This document shows positions 43,775 to 51,890 of a stretch of 64,000 nt of DNA, in pieces; position 1 is the first letter of the stretch, and every line of letters begins with the position of its first letter. The notes beneath the pieces are model-generated. The model saw only the letters and a program-made list of their open reading frames with translations, was not told where the DNA came from and did not search any database. The stretch is taken from assembly GCF_024793945.1 (NCBI RefSeq), contig NZ_JANUSD010000015.1, positions 62,001-126,000 of the forward strand, read 5' to 3'. This DNA comes from Emticicia fluvialis (GTDB lineage: Bacteria; Bacteroidota; Bacteroidia; Cytophagales; Spirosomataceae). The translations under genes and the position numbers were made by a program.

Positions 43775-44344
43775 TTATATTTTAGATTTCAGGCGGCTCA
43801 GTGTTTCCTGAGATACATTCAGGTATGAGGCAACCAGCTTGTTAGGCAGCCTTCTTACTACCGAAGGGTTTTCAGCCATCAGCCTGCGGTATCTTTCAGT
43901 AGCATCCTGTGTTAAAAAAGACATCAACCTGCGGGTATTATTAACATACGCTTTTTCAAGATAATTTCTATAGAATTTTTCCCATTGAGGTACAACTGTA
44001 AGTAGCTGATGGAAATCCTGATGTGTTATATACAGAAGTTCGGTGGGTTCGGCTGCTTCAATAAACTCGTCTGATGGCTCTTCGGTTATAAAACTTACCA
44101 GTGCGGTGGCAAACTGGTTTTCAAAAGCAAAATAGCGGGTGGCTTCCTGCCCGTCTTCATTAATAAAAAATATACGTAAACAACCTTTGCCAACGAAGAA
44201 GGTCCGCTGGCTGGTTTGTCCCTGGGTAACCAAGGGTTCATTTTTCCTAAGTTGTAAGGGTTTGAAGCAATAAAGAATGCTTTTTAATTCATCTTCACTT
44301 ACATCAATCTGACTTTTGATATATTGGCTTAGCTGTTCGTACAT
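43775..44344 (-). CDS. Crp/Fnr family transcriptional regulator
   Basis: A 189-residue Crp/Fnr protein. The beta-roll sensor spans about residues 30-120 (LRKNEPLVTQGQTSQRTFFVGKGCLRIFF), and the C-terminal winged helix is NKLVASYLNVSQETLSRLKS (about 165-186). No Fnr-type Cys cluster is present at the N-terminus, so it is not a 4Fe-4S sensor. It is the second gene after a DUF2798 gene (gap 9 bases), and the operon starts behind a perfect FNR-like palindrome, suggesting self-regulation. Confidence 0.9.
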   Translation of the reverse strand: MYEQLSQYIKSQIDVSEDELKSILYCFKPLQLRKNEPLVTQGQTSQRTFFVGKGCLRIFFINEDGQEATRYFAFENQFATALVSFITEEPSDEFIEAAEPTELLYITHQDFHQLLTVVPQWEKFYRNYLEKAYVNNTRRLMSFLTQDATERYRRLMAENPSVVRRLPNKLVASYLNVSQETLSRLKSKI

Positions 44345-44353
44345 ATATAAAAA

Positions 44354-44578
44354 TCAATCTTTAACGGTCAGTTTTTCTGCCAGTTTGCGTGCATTAGGAA
44401 TAATAAGAAATGCAGCAGCATAAGCAACAGGTAGCATAACGCTCCAGGCTTTCAGAAATTTAAAGAACCAGTCTTCACCAAAGCCGTAGTTACGCATCAG
44501 GCCTACAAAAGCCATAATTAATGTCATGGGTATCACCACAAACAATGTGTTAATATACTTAAAATGTTTCTTTTTCAT
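44354..44578 (-). CDS. DUF2798 two-helix membrane protein
   Basis: About 74 residues from the ATG at 44578 (MKKKHFKYINTLFVVIPMTL); the longer frame from 44674 runs over the promoter and operator and is not used. Two transmembrane helices (about 8-28 and 46-65) are separated by a loop with MRNYGFGEDWFFKFLKAW, fitting DUF2798, a small membrane family of unknown function often next to Crp/Fnr or TetR-type regulators. It is co-transcribed with the Crp/Fnr gene 9 bases downstream. Confidence 0.8.
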   Translation of the reverse strand: MKKKHFKYINTLFVVIPMTLIMAFVGLMRNYGFGEDWFFKFLKAWSVMLPVAYAAAFLIIPNARKLAEKLTVKD

Positions 44579-44611
44579 TTGTTTTAATTGTTTAAGAATA
44601 ATTTGATGACG

Positions 44612-44619
44612 CAAAATTG
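44612..44619 (-). promoter_or_regulatory. Candidate -7 element of the DUF2798-Crp/Fnr operon
   Basis: On the minus strand CAATTTTG differs from TAnnTTTG at one base. Initiation near 44606 would place the FNR-like palindrome at about -42, the position used for class II activation. Confidence 0.4.
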
Positions 44620-44640
44620 CATGGTTTATTTTTCTTAAAC

Positions 44641-44656
44641 TTTGACATAGGTCAAA
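44641..44656. promoter_or_regulatory. FNR/CRP-superfamily operator-like palindrome
   Basis: TTTGACATAGGTCAAA is a perfect 6-bp inverted repeat with a 4-base spacer, matching the TTGAC-N4-GTCAA form used by several Crp/Fnr-family regulators. It lies 63 bases upstream of the DUF2798 ATG, and the operon's second gene encodes a Crp/Fnr protein. Confidence 0.65.
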
Positions 44657-44660
44657 AAAA

Positions 44661-44688
44661 ATCTTGCCACTCAAAATGGTGGCAAGAT
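44661..44688 (-). terminator. Terminator of the DUF6686-like gene pair
   Basis: ATCTTGCCAC and GTGGCAAGAT form a 10-bp stem with an 8-base loop, followed on the minus strand by TTTTTTT. It directly abuts the FNR-like palindrome. Confidence 0.85.
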
Positions 44689-44746
44689 TGCATACTACGA
44701 CAGTTATTTACGACTTAAATATAAAATTCTTGATGGGTTTATTCAT

Positions 44747-45073
44747 TCAGTATTGTAATACTTTGTTTACCTCTATCATCACAAAGGCATCGTCAAGCAT
44801 ATTTCTAAATTGTTCAAACTCGCGCGGTGTAAACATCAGGTAAAAATTACTAACAGGTGTTTTTAAACCTATGTTACGGCCATTGCAGCACAAATCTCCG
44901 GCATTAAAAACGGTATCACCATCGTCTAGTATTCGTCTGAACTGCCTCAGGTCTTCTTCCGGAAAAACAAACAACTGATTATTAAAAACCATGTTGTATT
45001 TTTGGCAGCAGGGGCATTTACCTACATATCCGTAGCTGCAAGAGGCCAGTATTAAGAGTTTATGATTATCCAT
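44747..45073 (-). CDS. Small Cys-rich protein, DUF6686-like
   Basis: A 108-residue cytoplasmic protein. SCSYGYVGKCPCCQKYNMVF near residues 11-30 has a C-x7-CxxC pattern that could bind zinc. The following QLFVFPEEDLRQFRRILDDGDTVF and FYLMFTPREFEQFRNMLDDA look like two similar halves, each with an Asp/Arg-rich helix. The pattern resembles DUF6686, a Bacteroidota family of unknown function. It ends before a strong terminator and lies 3 bases after the small gene at 45077-45268, in a run headed by the Fur-family gene. Confidence 0.6.
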   Translation of the reverse strand: MDNHKLLILASCSYGYVGKCPCCQKYNMVFNNQLFVFPEEDLRQFRRILDDGDTVFNAGDLCCNGRNIGLKTPVSNFYLMFTPREFEQFRNMLDDAFVMIEVNKVLQY

Positions 45074-45076
45074 TTT

Positions 45077-45268
45077 TCATCGGGTCAACTTCTTTTTCAA
45101 TACTTCAGCGTAGTTAATTTTATCATAGCCGTTTATTAAATCTTTCAACTGGCTAAGCAATGGTTGGCCAATCAGAAAAATCCGCTGATTATGCACATAT
45201 TCAATTACCTCTGAAACCTGCTGAAACAGGGGTGCGTGGTTTTTGGTTATTTCTGAGTTTTCTTTCAT
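45077..45268 (-). CDS. Small hypothetical protein
   Basis: A 63-residue, mostly helical protein (HAPLFQQVSEVIEYVHNQRIFLI, LLSQLKDLINGYDKINYAEVLKKKL). No family recognised. It lies 32 bases after the Fur-family gene and 3 bases before the DUF6686-like gene on the same strand; the tight spacing supports it as a real gene of a three-gene operon. Confidence 0.5.
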   Translation of the reverse strand: MKENSEITKNHAPLFQQVSEVIEYVHNQRIFLIGQPLLSQLKDLINGYDKINYAEVLKKKLTR

Positions 45269-45300
45269 GGCTTTTCATAGTAAAGGCGCTTTTGCTGGCT

Positions 45301-45789
45301 TCAGTTATTAAGCGCCTTTTTGTTTTCGCAATTTTGTTTTTCACAATGGCCATACAAAAGCAAATCGTGTTGGGTAATTTCAAATTGCATCATTTCGCCA
45401 ATCATTTTCTGAATCTGCTGTAAACGGGGGTCGCAGAATTCTTTCACCTGTTGGCAATCCAGGCAAATCAGGTGATCGTGCTGCCTGAAATTGGCCGCTT
45501 TTTCATATTTGGTTACATTGTTGCCAAATTGGTTTTTGCGTATCAGCCCGCATTCCAGTAAAACTTCAAGGTTATTATATATAGTAGCCCGGCTTACATA
45601 TTGCTTTTTGTCGACCATTGTTTTGTAGAGGTCTTCTGCGTCAAAATGGTCATTCCTTGAATAAATCTCCTCTAGCATCATCATCCTTTCGGCAGTCTTT
45701 CGCAATCCTTTTTCCTCCAAAAAGATTAAAAACCGGGCAAGAGCTTTCTCGTAGTTTACATCTTTCATTTTTCCTCTGTTGCTGGCCAT
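45301..45789 (-). CDS. Fur family metal-responsive repressor
   Basis: A 162-residue Fur-family protein. The N-terminal winged helix (KGLRKTAERMMMLEEIYSRNDHFDAEDLYKTM, VSRATIYNNLEVLLECGLI) is followed by the metal-sensing dimer domain with RQHDHLICLDCQQVKEFCDP, holding the HxH and CxxC-type ligands (Cys in CLDC), and a C-terminal Cys pair in HCEKQNC that can complete a structural zinc site. It could sense iron, zinc or peroxide. It is divergent from the TonB receptor gene, and two 23-bp Fur-type palindromes lie between them, so it probably represses the metal-uptake operon and itself. Confidence 0.93.
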   Translation of the reverse strand: MASNRGKMKDVNYEKALARFLIFLEEKGLRKTAERMMMLEEIYSRNDHFDAEDLYKTMVDKKQYVSRATIYNNLEVLLECGLIRKNQFGNNVTKYEKAANFRQHDHLICLDCQQVKEFCDPRLQQIQKMIGEMMQFEITQHDLLLYGHCEKQNCENKKALNN

Positions 45790-45841
45790 TTATAAGTGGT
45801 CTGATTTAATCCTGAATCTTATCCTGAGACAAAGTTGAGGC

Positions 45842-45864
45842 TTATTTAGAATTAATCCAAATAA
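45842..45864. promoter_or_regulatory. Fur-type box 1
   Basis: A 23-bp imperfect palindrome, outer arms TTATTT and AAATAA, with 9 of 11 positions matching between half-sites. It lies between the divergent Fur-family and TonB receptor genes. Confidence 0.7.
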
Positions 45865-45874
45865 TTTTACCTAT

Positions 45875-45897
45875 TTATTTTTAATTAGTCTAAATAA
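45875..45897. promoter_or_regulatory. Fur-type box 2, overlapping the receptor promoter
   Basis: A 23-bp imperfect palindrome with the same outer arms (TTATTT and TAAATAA), 8 of 11 positions matching. Its centre is 33 bases (three helical turns) from box 1, and it covers the -33 to -10 region of the receptor promoter. Confidence 0.7.
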
Positions 45898-45901
45898 GAT
45901 A

Positions 45902-45909
45902 TACATTTG
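45902..45909 (+). promoter_or_regulatory. -7 element of the TonB receptor operon promoter
   Basis: TACATTTG fits TAnnTTTG exactly. Initiation near 45915 gives a leader of about 28 bases and puts Fur-type box 2 across the polymerase binding site. Confidence 0.65.
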
Positions 45910-45942
45910 CGTCATCAAATCAAACAAAGCATTTTTAAATAA

Positions 45943-48309
45943 ATGAGTAAACTAACACCCCACAAAATGAAGTCAGTTTTTACAGTGTTTATGCTAATGT
46001 GCGGTTCATGGGCATGGGCTCAGAACGGAACAGTGAAAGGAAGAGTGATTACCAGCGACGGTAAAGCAGCAGAATTTGTAAATGTAATTTTAAAAGGAAC
46101 AAACAAAGGCACGCTTACCGATACCCTGGGTAATTACCAGATTAGCCAGGTGAAGGCCGGCGATTACACAGCGCAGGTTAGTTTTATAGGCTTAAAAGCC
46201 GAAACCAGAAAGTTTAGTATGAAAGCGGGCGAAACCGTTACGCTTGATTTTACGATGGACATAAACGCCAACCAGCTGCAGGAAGTAGTAGTGGCAGCCA
46301 ACCCTAGTAAATATGTATCAGATTATCCTTCTATTTCGCTTCGGTTAAAAACTCCTCTTCTTGAAATCCCGCAAAACATACAGGTAATTACCAAACAGTT
46401 GATTCAGGACCAGCAGATTTTTGATATGCTGGAAGGCGTAACCCGCAATGTGAGTGGCGCAACCCGTGTAGAACACTGGGATACCTACGCCCAGATAAAC
46501 ATGAGAGGCTCGCAGATTGCGGCGTTCAGAAATGGTATGAACGTGCAGTCTACCTGGGGCCCGCTGGTGGAAGACATGAGCATGGTAGAGCGCATTGAGT
46601 TTGTAAAAGGCCCGGCAGGTTTTATGCTGGCCAATGGAGAACCAAGTGGTTTTTATAATGTAGTTACCAAAAAGCCAACAGGTATTAACAAAGGAGAAGC
46701 CTCAATGACAGTAGGCAGCTTTAATACCTATCGGTCAACATTAGATTTTGACGGAAAATTGACCGATAACGGCAAAATCCTTTACCGGTTGAACCTGATG
46801 GGGCAGACGAAGGGCTCGCACCGCGATTTTGAATTCAATAACCGTATATCAATAGCACCGGTTCTGAAGTTTCAGTTTACGCCCAGCACCTCATTAACCG
46901 CCGAATACACCTACCAGTTTAACCAGATGTCGGTAATTGGTTCAAATTACGCATTTTCTAAGAAAGGCATGGCCGATTTACCCGTTAATGCCACTACGGC
47001 AGAGCCGAACATGTACCCATCGAACATTAACGATAATACGTTTTTCCTGACGCTGGCACATAGCCTGAACAGCAACTGGAAACTGACCGGCCAATTGGCA
47101 TACATGACCTACAAACAGATTGGGCAGTCGTTATGGCCAACTGGTTTTTCGGCCAATGGTGATACTTTAATCAGAGCTGCCTCTGTCTGGGACGTACTGG
47201 GCATAACAAAAGTAGGTCAGTTCTTCGTAAACGGCGACGCCAAAACAGGTGTAGTTGGCCACCGGATTCTGGCAGGTCTTGACATGGGCCAGAAAGATTT
47301 CTATCATGACTGGTCGCAAGGAGGCACCTTTAAAGGGCCGCAAGGTTTTAATATTTACAATCCTGTTCACGGAAACGTACCGGCATCGGCCTTTCCTAAA
47401 TATGACAGAAGCCTGAGCCTACGCCAGAGAGGAGTTTATTACGCTCAACAGTATGCGGCCATTTATGCACAGGACGAAATCAGGTTCTTTGAAGATAAAT
47501 TAAGACTAACCCTGGCCGGAAGATACACCAGCGCACAAAATAGTGACCCATATTCTGGCTTTGTGAAATCAGAGAAATTTACTCCACGAGTTGGTTTGAG
47601 TTATTCTATCGACAAAAATACGAGCGCTTATGCAGTATTTGATCAGGCTTTTCTTCCACAGGCAGGCGCTGACGCACAAGGCAAAGGCTTTAAACCTGTT
47701 ACAGGAAACAACAAGGAAATTGGCTTGAAACGCGAATGGCTGGGTGGTTTGTGGTCTACGTCAGTAGCTGCCTATAACATTACCAAAAACAATGTACTAA
47801 CAGCCGACCCTAACAACCAATTCTTTTCGGTGCAGTTAGGTCAGACACAAGTAAAAGGATTTGAATTTGACTTACGCGGGCAGTTGATTCATGGTCTTGA
47901 CCTTACTTTGAACTATGCCTACACCGATGCCAAAGTAACCAAAGACACGCAGGAAAAAAACGTGGGCGTACAAACGCCGGGTTCGTCTAAAAATATTGCA
48001 AATGCCTGGTTGAGCTATAAATCTACAGCGGGTAGCCTGCAAGGATTTGGCGTATCGCTTGGCGGTCAGCTTATTACAGGTCGTTCGTCATGGTATGTGT
48101 TTGACGGATCCAAACAAGGCTTGCCCAACTATTTCAAAATGGATGGCGCCGTTTCTTATCAGGCCAACAAATTTGCTGTGGCCCTTAATGTAAACAATAT
48201 ACTCAATGCCTACTTATATATGGGTGCGTATTATACCTACAGCGACTTCTATTACTGGCAGGCAGAAGCAAAAAGAAACCTTCGTCTTTCAATCAATTAC
48301 AAATTTTAA
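45943..48309 (+). CDS. TonB-dependent siderophore receptor with carboxypeptidase-like N-terminal domain
   Basis: A 788-residue outer-membrane receptor. A signal peptide (ending CGSWAWAQ) is followed by a carboxypeptidase-D regulatory-like domain (NGTVKGRVITSDGKAAEFVNVILKGTN, about 26-105), then the plug with PQNIQVITKQLIQDQQI, VERIEFVKGPAGFMLANGEPSG (about 215-240), and a 22-strand-type barrel ending in FKMDGAVSYQ..LRLSINYKF with aromatic C-terminal residue. The plug signature matches ferrichrome/ferric-siderophore receptors. It starts the operon under Fur-type boxes. The start at 45943 or an internal ATG at 45967 both keep the signal peptide. Confidence 0.93.
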   Translation: MSKLTPHKMKSVFTVFMLMCGSWAWAQNGTVKGRVITSDGKAAEFVNVILKGTNKGTLTDTLGNYQISQVKAGDYTAQVSFIGLKAETRKFSMKAGETVTLDFTMDINANQLQEVVVAANPSKYVSDYPSISLRLKTPLLEIPQNIQVITKQLIQDQQIFDMLEGVTRNVSGATRVEHWDTYAQINMRGSQIAAFRNGMNVQSTWGPLVEDMSMVERIEFVKGPAGFMLANGEPSGFYNVVTKKPTGINKGEASMTVGSFNTYRSTLDFDGKLTDNGKILYRLNLMGQTKGSHRDFEFNNRISIAPVLKFQFTPSTSLTAEYTYQFNQMSVIGSNYAFSKKGMADLPVNATTAEPNMYPSNINDNTFFLTLAHSLNSNWKLTGQLAYMTYKQIGQSLWPTGFSANGDTLIRAASVWDVLGITKVGQFFVNGDAKTGVVGHRILAGLDMGQKDFYHDWSQGGTFKGPQGFNIYNPVHGNVPASAFPKYDRSLSLRQRGVYYAQQYAAIYAQDEIRFFEDKLRLTLAGRYTSAQNSDPYSGFVKSEKFTPRVGLSYSIDKNTSAYAVFDQAFLPQAGADAQGKGFKPVTGNNKEIGLKREWLGGLWSTSVAAYNITKNNVLTADPNNQFFSVQLGQTQVKGFEFDLRGQLIHGLDLTLNYAYTDAKVTKDTQEKNVGVQTPGSSKNIANAWLSYKSTAGSLQGFGVSLGGQLITGRSSWYVFDGSKQGLPNYFKMDGAVSYQANKFAVALNVNNILNAYLYMGAYYTYSDFYYWQAEAKRNLRLSINYKF

Positions 48310-48315
48310 TCAGGT

Positions 48316-49470
48316 ATGACCTTTAAGAAATTAATAGGTAAACTACACCTCTGGCTCGGGCTTGGCTCCGGGCTGGTGGTGTTTGTGGTAAGTATAACCG
48401 GTTGCATTTATGCCTTTCAGGTTGAAATTCAGGACCTTATACAACCTTACAGGTATGTTGAGGTTCAGAACAAACCTTTATTGAAACCATCTGTGCTAAA
48501 GGCCGTAACAGAGAAGGCGGTGCCCAACAAAGTAATTCATAGTATCACTTATGAAAGACCCGGCCGTGCGGCCATTGCCACTATTTATCATTACGAGCCT
48601 TCCTATTATTATCTGGCTTACCTGAACCCATACACTGGCGAAGTGCTGAAAGTGAAAAATATGGATGAAGATTTCTTCCGTATCATTCTCGACGGCCATT
48701 TCTATTTGTGGTTACCTGACCGAATCGGGCAGCCGGTTGTGGCCACTGCCACGCTGATTTTTGTTGTGCTGATGATCAGCGGGCTGATTCTTTGGTGGCC
48801 TAAAAACAAGTCGGCGGCTAAACAAAGGTTCTCTGTAAAATGGAATGCCCGATGGAGAAGGGTCAACTACGACCTGCACAATGTGCTGGGCTTCTACATG
48901 AACTGGGTGGTTATTTTTATTGCCATTACCGGGCTTGTTTGGGGTTTCCAGTGGTTCTCTAAAGCCTATTATTATACGCTTTCAGGAGGCAAAACACAGG
49001 TTGAATACTATGAGCCGGAGTCGCCCTCTCAACCCCTTGCCTCTTCTATACCAGCGATAGACCGCATTTATGAAAAAGTAAGGGCTGAAACCCCCGAAGC
49101 GCTTACAATAGAGGTACACCCGCCTGAAACCGGGAAATCAACCATTGCCACTGCCACCACTACCGATACCGATGTGTACTGGAAGCATGATTACAGGTAT
49201 TTTGACCAATATACCTTGAAGGAGGTACCGGTGGAACATGCCTTTGGCCGCCTGAAAGACTTATCGACAGCAGATAAAATCTTCCGGATGAACTACGATA
49301 TACACGTGGGAGCATTGTTTGGTTTTTCAGGTAAACTTCTGGCATTTTTTGCCAGCCTTATAGCTGCCAGCCTGCCCATTACAGGTGTGTATATCTGGTG
49401 GGGTAGAAGAAAAAAGAATGCAAAACCGGCAGGCCAGGTTAAAACCAAAGCAACCGTACTGAATGCCTGA
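48316..49470 (+). CDS. PepSY-associated transmembrane protein (iron-regulated membrane protein)
   Basis: A 384-residue inner-membrane protein with four hydrophobic segments (about 15-37, 143-163, 195-215, 335-360) and a large periplasmic PepSY region. HLWLGLGSGLVVFVVSITGCIYAFQ at the start and LILWWPKN, YDLHNVLGFYMNW, YWWGRRKK-like segments are characteristic of PiuB-type iron-regulated membrane proteins, which often reduce or help release iron from siderophores. The conserved His residues (HLW, DGHFYLW, DLHN, YDIHVG) could bind heme. It starts 6 bases after the receptor stop. Confidence 0.9.
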   Translation: MTFKKLIGKLHLWLGLGSGLVVFVVSITGCIYAFQVEIQDLIQPYRYVEVQNKPLLKPSVLKAVTEKAVPNKVIHSITYERPGRAAIATIYHYEPSYYYLAYLNPYTGEVLKVKNMDEDFFRIILDGHFYLWLPDRIGQPVVATATLIFVVLMISGLILWWPKNKSAAKQRFSVKWNARWRRVNYDLHNVLGFYMNWVVIFIAITGLVWGFQWFSKAYYYTLSGGKTQVEYYEPESPSQPLASSIPAIDRIYEKVRAETPEALTIEVHPPETGKSTIATATTTDTDVYWKHDYRYFDQYTLKEVPVEHAFGRLKDLSTADKIFRMNYDIHVGALFGFSGKLLAFFASLIAASLPITGVYIWWGRRKKNAKPAGQVKTKATVLNA

Positions 49471-49532
49471 TTTCTGAAAGCAGTAATAATGGCCGATGTT
49501 CAATTGAATCCAATACATAAAATCATAACTCT

Positions 49533-50237
49533 ATGAAAATTAAACTTGCAGTATTAGCCTTTATTCTGATGCCCTATGTGTTGCAGGCACATGGCTATTG
49601 GTTAGAGGTGAAAGGTTCTGGCAAACCAGGTGAGCCGGCCAGAATACAGATTTATTATGGCGAATATGTAAACCAGGGTAGGATGAAGGGTAAATCGCTC
49701 GACAAAATGAATGAGATTAAACTCTTTGTGATTGACGAAGCCGGAAACCGCCAGGACATACCTACCAAACAAACCGAAACACATTGGGAGGGTACCTTTA
49801 CACCAGCAACTGAGGGCAATTACCAGATACTGGGCATTAACGAAACCCGAGAAGTGAAAGACTGGCACAAGCATAACCTGGGCATTGTAAGACCCATGCA
49901 GTACCTGCGCACCAACTATAAAGTGGGCAAAGGTGCCGTACTGGCTAAATCGGTCAATTACTTTGATATTGTTGCCACCGAATCAGATAATGGTATTAGC
50001 CTGACCGCTTTTAAAAACAATGTACCTGCCGACAAAGCAAAGTTGACCATCATAAGCCCGGACGGTTGGGACAAAGTAAAAATAACTACCGAAAAAGGCA
50101 GGGCTTCATTTGTGCCAAACACCAAAGGGGTGTATCTGATAGAAGCCGAATGGATTGACAAAACACCCGGAACTTATCAGGATAAACCTTATGAGTCGGT
50201 CAGGTATCATACAGAAACCACCATTGAAGTAAAATAG
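49533..50237 (+). CDS. Periplasmic DUF4198 protein of the metal-uptake operon
   Basis: A 234-residue protein with a signal peptide (residues 1-19, ending VLQAHG). AHGYWLEVKGSGKPGEP at the mature N-terminus, with its conserved His, and the two beta-sandwich halves (about 20-120 and 125-234) fit DUF4198, linked with transition-metal (nickel, cobalt, iron) uptake. The exposed His after signal cleavage could bind metal. It follows the PepSY gene by 62 bases and precedes a Cys-rich miniprotein gene by 34 bases. Confidence 0.85.
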   Translation: MKIKLAVLAFILMPYVLQAHGYWLEVKGSGKPGEPARIQIYYGEYVNQGRMKGKSLDKMNEIKLFVIDEAGNRQDIPTKQTETHWEGTFTPATEGNYQILGINETREVKDWHKHNLGIVRPMQYLRTNYKVGKGAVLAKSVNYFDIVATESDNGISLTAFKNNVPADKAKLTIISPDGWDKVKITTEKGRASFVPNTKGVYLIEAEWIDKTPGTYQDKPYESVRYHTETTIEVK

Positions 50238-50271
50238 GCTCCGACTACTGAATCCACACCACACTTTTGCC

Positions 50272-50487
50272 ATGAAATTTATAACCAATATAAGGAATCC
50301 GGATGAATTGCAGAGCCTGAGCGATGAGCTGAAAAAAGTGGGGGTATCTTCATTCAGAATTGATTTCGGCGCTCATCATATTCTTACCATCAATAATGAA
50401 GCGGTAAAAGAAGACGAAATAGAATGCGCCCTAAGAAAAGCCGGATGCAAATGCGTTTGCTTTAAGAAATGTAATTATAAAGCTTAA
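50272..50487 (+). CDS. Cys-rich miniprotein, possibly HMA-like
   Basis: A 71-residue cytoplasmic protein. MKFITNIRNPDELQSLSDELKKVGVSSFRIDFGAHHILTINNEAV has the beta-alpha-beta rhythm of a ferredoxin-like heavy-metal-associated fold, but without the usual CxxC in loop 1. Instead all Cys are near the C-terminus: CALRKAGCKCVCFKKC, a C-x6-CxCxC-x3-C cluster. It may bind metal there. Its place in a Fur-controlled uptake operon supports a metal-handling role. Family not recognised with certainty. Confidence 0.6.
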   Translation: MKFITNIRNPDELQSLSDELKKVGVSSFRIDFGAHHILTINNEAVKEDEIECALRKAGCKCVCFKKCNYKA

Positions 50488-50673
50488 ATAACAAAGTGAC
50501 TGGTTGATTTTAATCATGAATTATCAATGATGTAATGGCGGGTCATTTCATAGACAAACCAATTAATCAAACTGTAATTAATTCAATCGCTTTTGCATAG
50601 GTCTGGCAAAACGCAAATAGGAAGTAAAAATCCATTTTTTAACTATAAATCAACTATTTTAATTTAAACAGAT

Positions 50674-51591
50674 ATGAAAAAAACATTCATGTTGTTATTG
50701 GCAGGATTTGGCGCATTTGCCCAGAAATCGGCCGACATAGCGGCTATCAAAGCACAATGCGGATGCCATGAAGTGAAATTTGATTACGCAGAGACTTTCA
50801 GCCCCAATAAAGAGTACAAGCTAAGCAGCCAGTACCATGCGAAAGGAACCGAATATGTATTTGTGGTGGAAGAGTCAAAAGATAAGATTGTTATCCAACA
50901 CTTACTGGCAATAGGCGACACCATGGTGGTGAAACACTGGCGAGAAGACTGGACCTACGAAGACCCAACCTTATTCAGTTTTTATAAAGAAAGCACCTGG
51001 AAATACACGCCACTTGAAAAAAACACGGTAAAGAAAGGCTGGTCGCAGAAAGTATATGAAGTAGAAGATGGCCCACGTTATGAGGGTTTCGCACAATGGT
51101 CGCACATAAACGGCAAACACCTTTGGGAAAGCAAAGTTGATGCGCCGCTCCCACGTCGCGAGTACACCAAAAGAAAGGATTACAACGTTCTGAAAAGAGG
51201 TAACCGTATTTATGTTACAGATTACGGCTATCTGCACGAACAGGATAACGATAAAGTACTAAGAAAAGATGGCAAAGACCTGGTTTTAGTACAGGAAAAA
51301 GGTTTGAACGACTACCGTCGACTGGCTGATGATAAAGCCTGCGAAGTAACTAAAAAATGGTGGGCTGAACATGGCGCTTTCTGGGCTGATGTTCGTGCAG
51401 AATGGCAGGGAGTTTTCGACCAACACAAAACTTTTACATTGAAACAATTTGTAAGAAGTAAAATGTTAAGCGAGCATCTGGAAGCCATTGAAAAAGAAAA
51501 GAATGATTCAGCAACAAACCGCAAAAAGATTAAAGATGTCTTAACCCAATTTGTAACTTATAATACAGACGAAGTAATTGGCAAAAACTAA
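50674..51591 (+). CDS. Exported DUF6607-like protein
   Basis: A 305-residue protein with a short signal peptide (MKKTFMLLLAGFGAFAQ). The start of the mature part (IAAIKAQCGCHEVKFDYAETF) and the Trp/Tyr-rich repeats (HWREDWTYEDPTLFSFYKESTWKY, GWSQKVYEVEDGPRYEGFAQW) match DUF6607, a Bacteroidota family that I recall next to TonB and PepSY iron genes. The function is unknown; the CGC pair could bind metal or heme. A 186-base gap with no visible Fur box separates it from the miniprotein, so it may have its own promoter. Confidence 0.75.
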   Translation: MKKTFMLLLAGFGAFAQKSADIAAIKAQCGCHEVKFDYAETFSPNKEYKLSSQYHAKGTEYVFVVEESKDKIVIQHLLAIGDTMVVKHWREDWTYEDPTLFSFYKESTWKYTPLEKNTVKKGWSQKVYEVEDGPRYEGFAQWSHINGKHLWESKVDAPLPRREYTKRKDYNVLKRGNRIYVTDYGYLHEQDNDKVLRKDGKDLVLVQEKGLNDYRRLADDKACEVTKKWWAEHGAFWADVRAEWQGVFDQHKTFTLKQFVRSKMLSEHLEAIEKEKNDSATNRKKIKDVLTQFVTYNTDEVIGKN

Positions 51592-51637
51592 GCCCTTGAA
51601 CAGATTACCGCTGTCTGTGATTTTTGAATTGATAAAG

Positions 51638-51668
51638 TCCCGTAAGGCGAGAGCTTTGCGGGATTTTT
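51638..51668 (+). terminator. Terminator after the DUF6607 gene
   Basis: TCCCGTAAGGC pairs with GCTTTGCGGGA around gaga, followed by TTTTTG. Confidence 0.75.
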
Positions 51669-51699
51669 GTTTTATACAATGTGCCAATTAACGAATCTG

Positions 51700-51812
51700 G
51701 TAGAGACGTAATGCTTGCGTCTTATCTTAGAATTTGATTTGCAAAGCATAGTTTTACATACCTGGTTCACCTAATATATATGCCATCAGAGACGCATGCA
51801 ATGCGTCTCTAC
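51700..51812. repeat. REP-like hairpin element, copy B
   Basis: A 113-bp element with ends GTAGAGAC and GTCTCTAC. The left hairpin is AGACGTAA-tgc-TTGCGTCT (one G-T pair); the right is AGAGACGCAT-gca-ATGCGTCTCT, perfect. TTAGAATTTG after the left hairpin is shared with copies A and C. It begins about 30 bases after a terminator. Confidence 0.85.
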
Positions 51813-51826
51813 TAATTATAAAAAAG

Positions 51827-51854
51827 AAGCCCCATTGAGCAATCAACGGGGCTT
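51827..51854 (-). terminator. Terminator of hppA
   Basis: AAGCCCC and GGGGCTT form the stem; on the minus strand CTTTTTT follows. It lies 36 bases downstream of the hppA stop. Confidence 0.8.
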
Positions 51855-51890
51855 TAAAATAGCTTATTTTAAGCCTGAAAAGGCTCTAAA

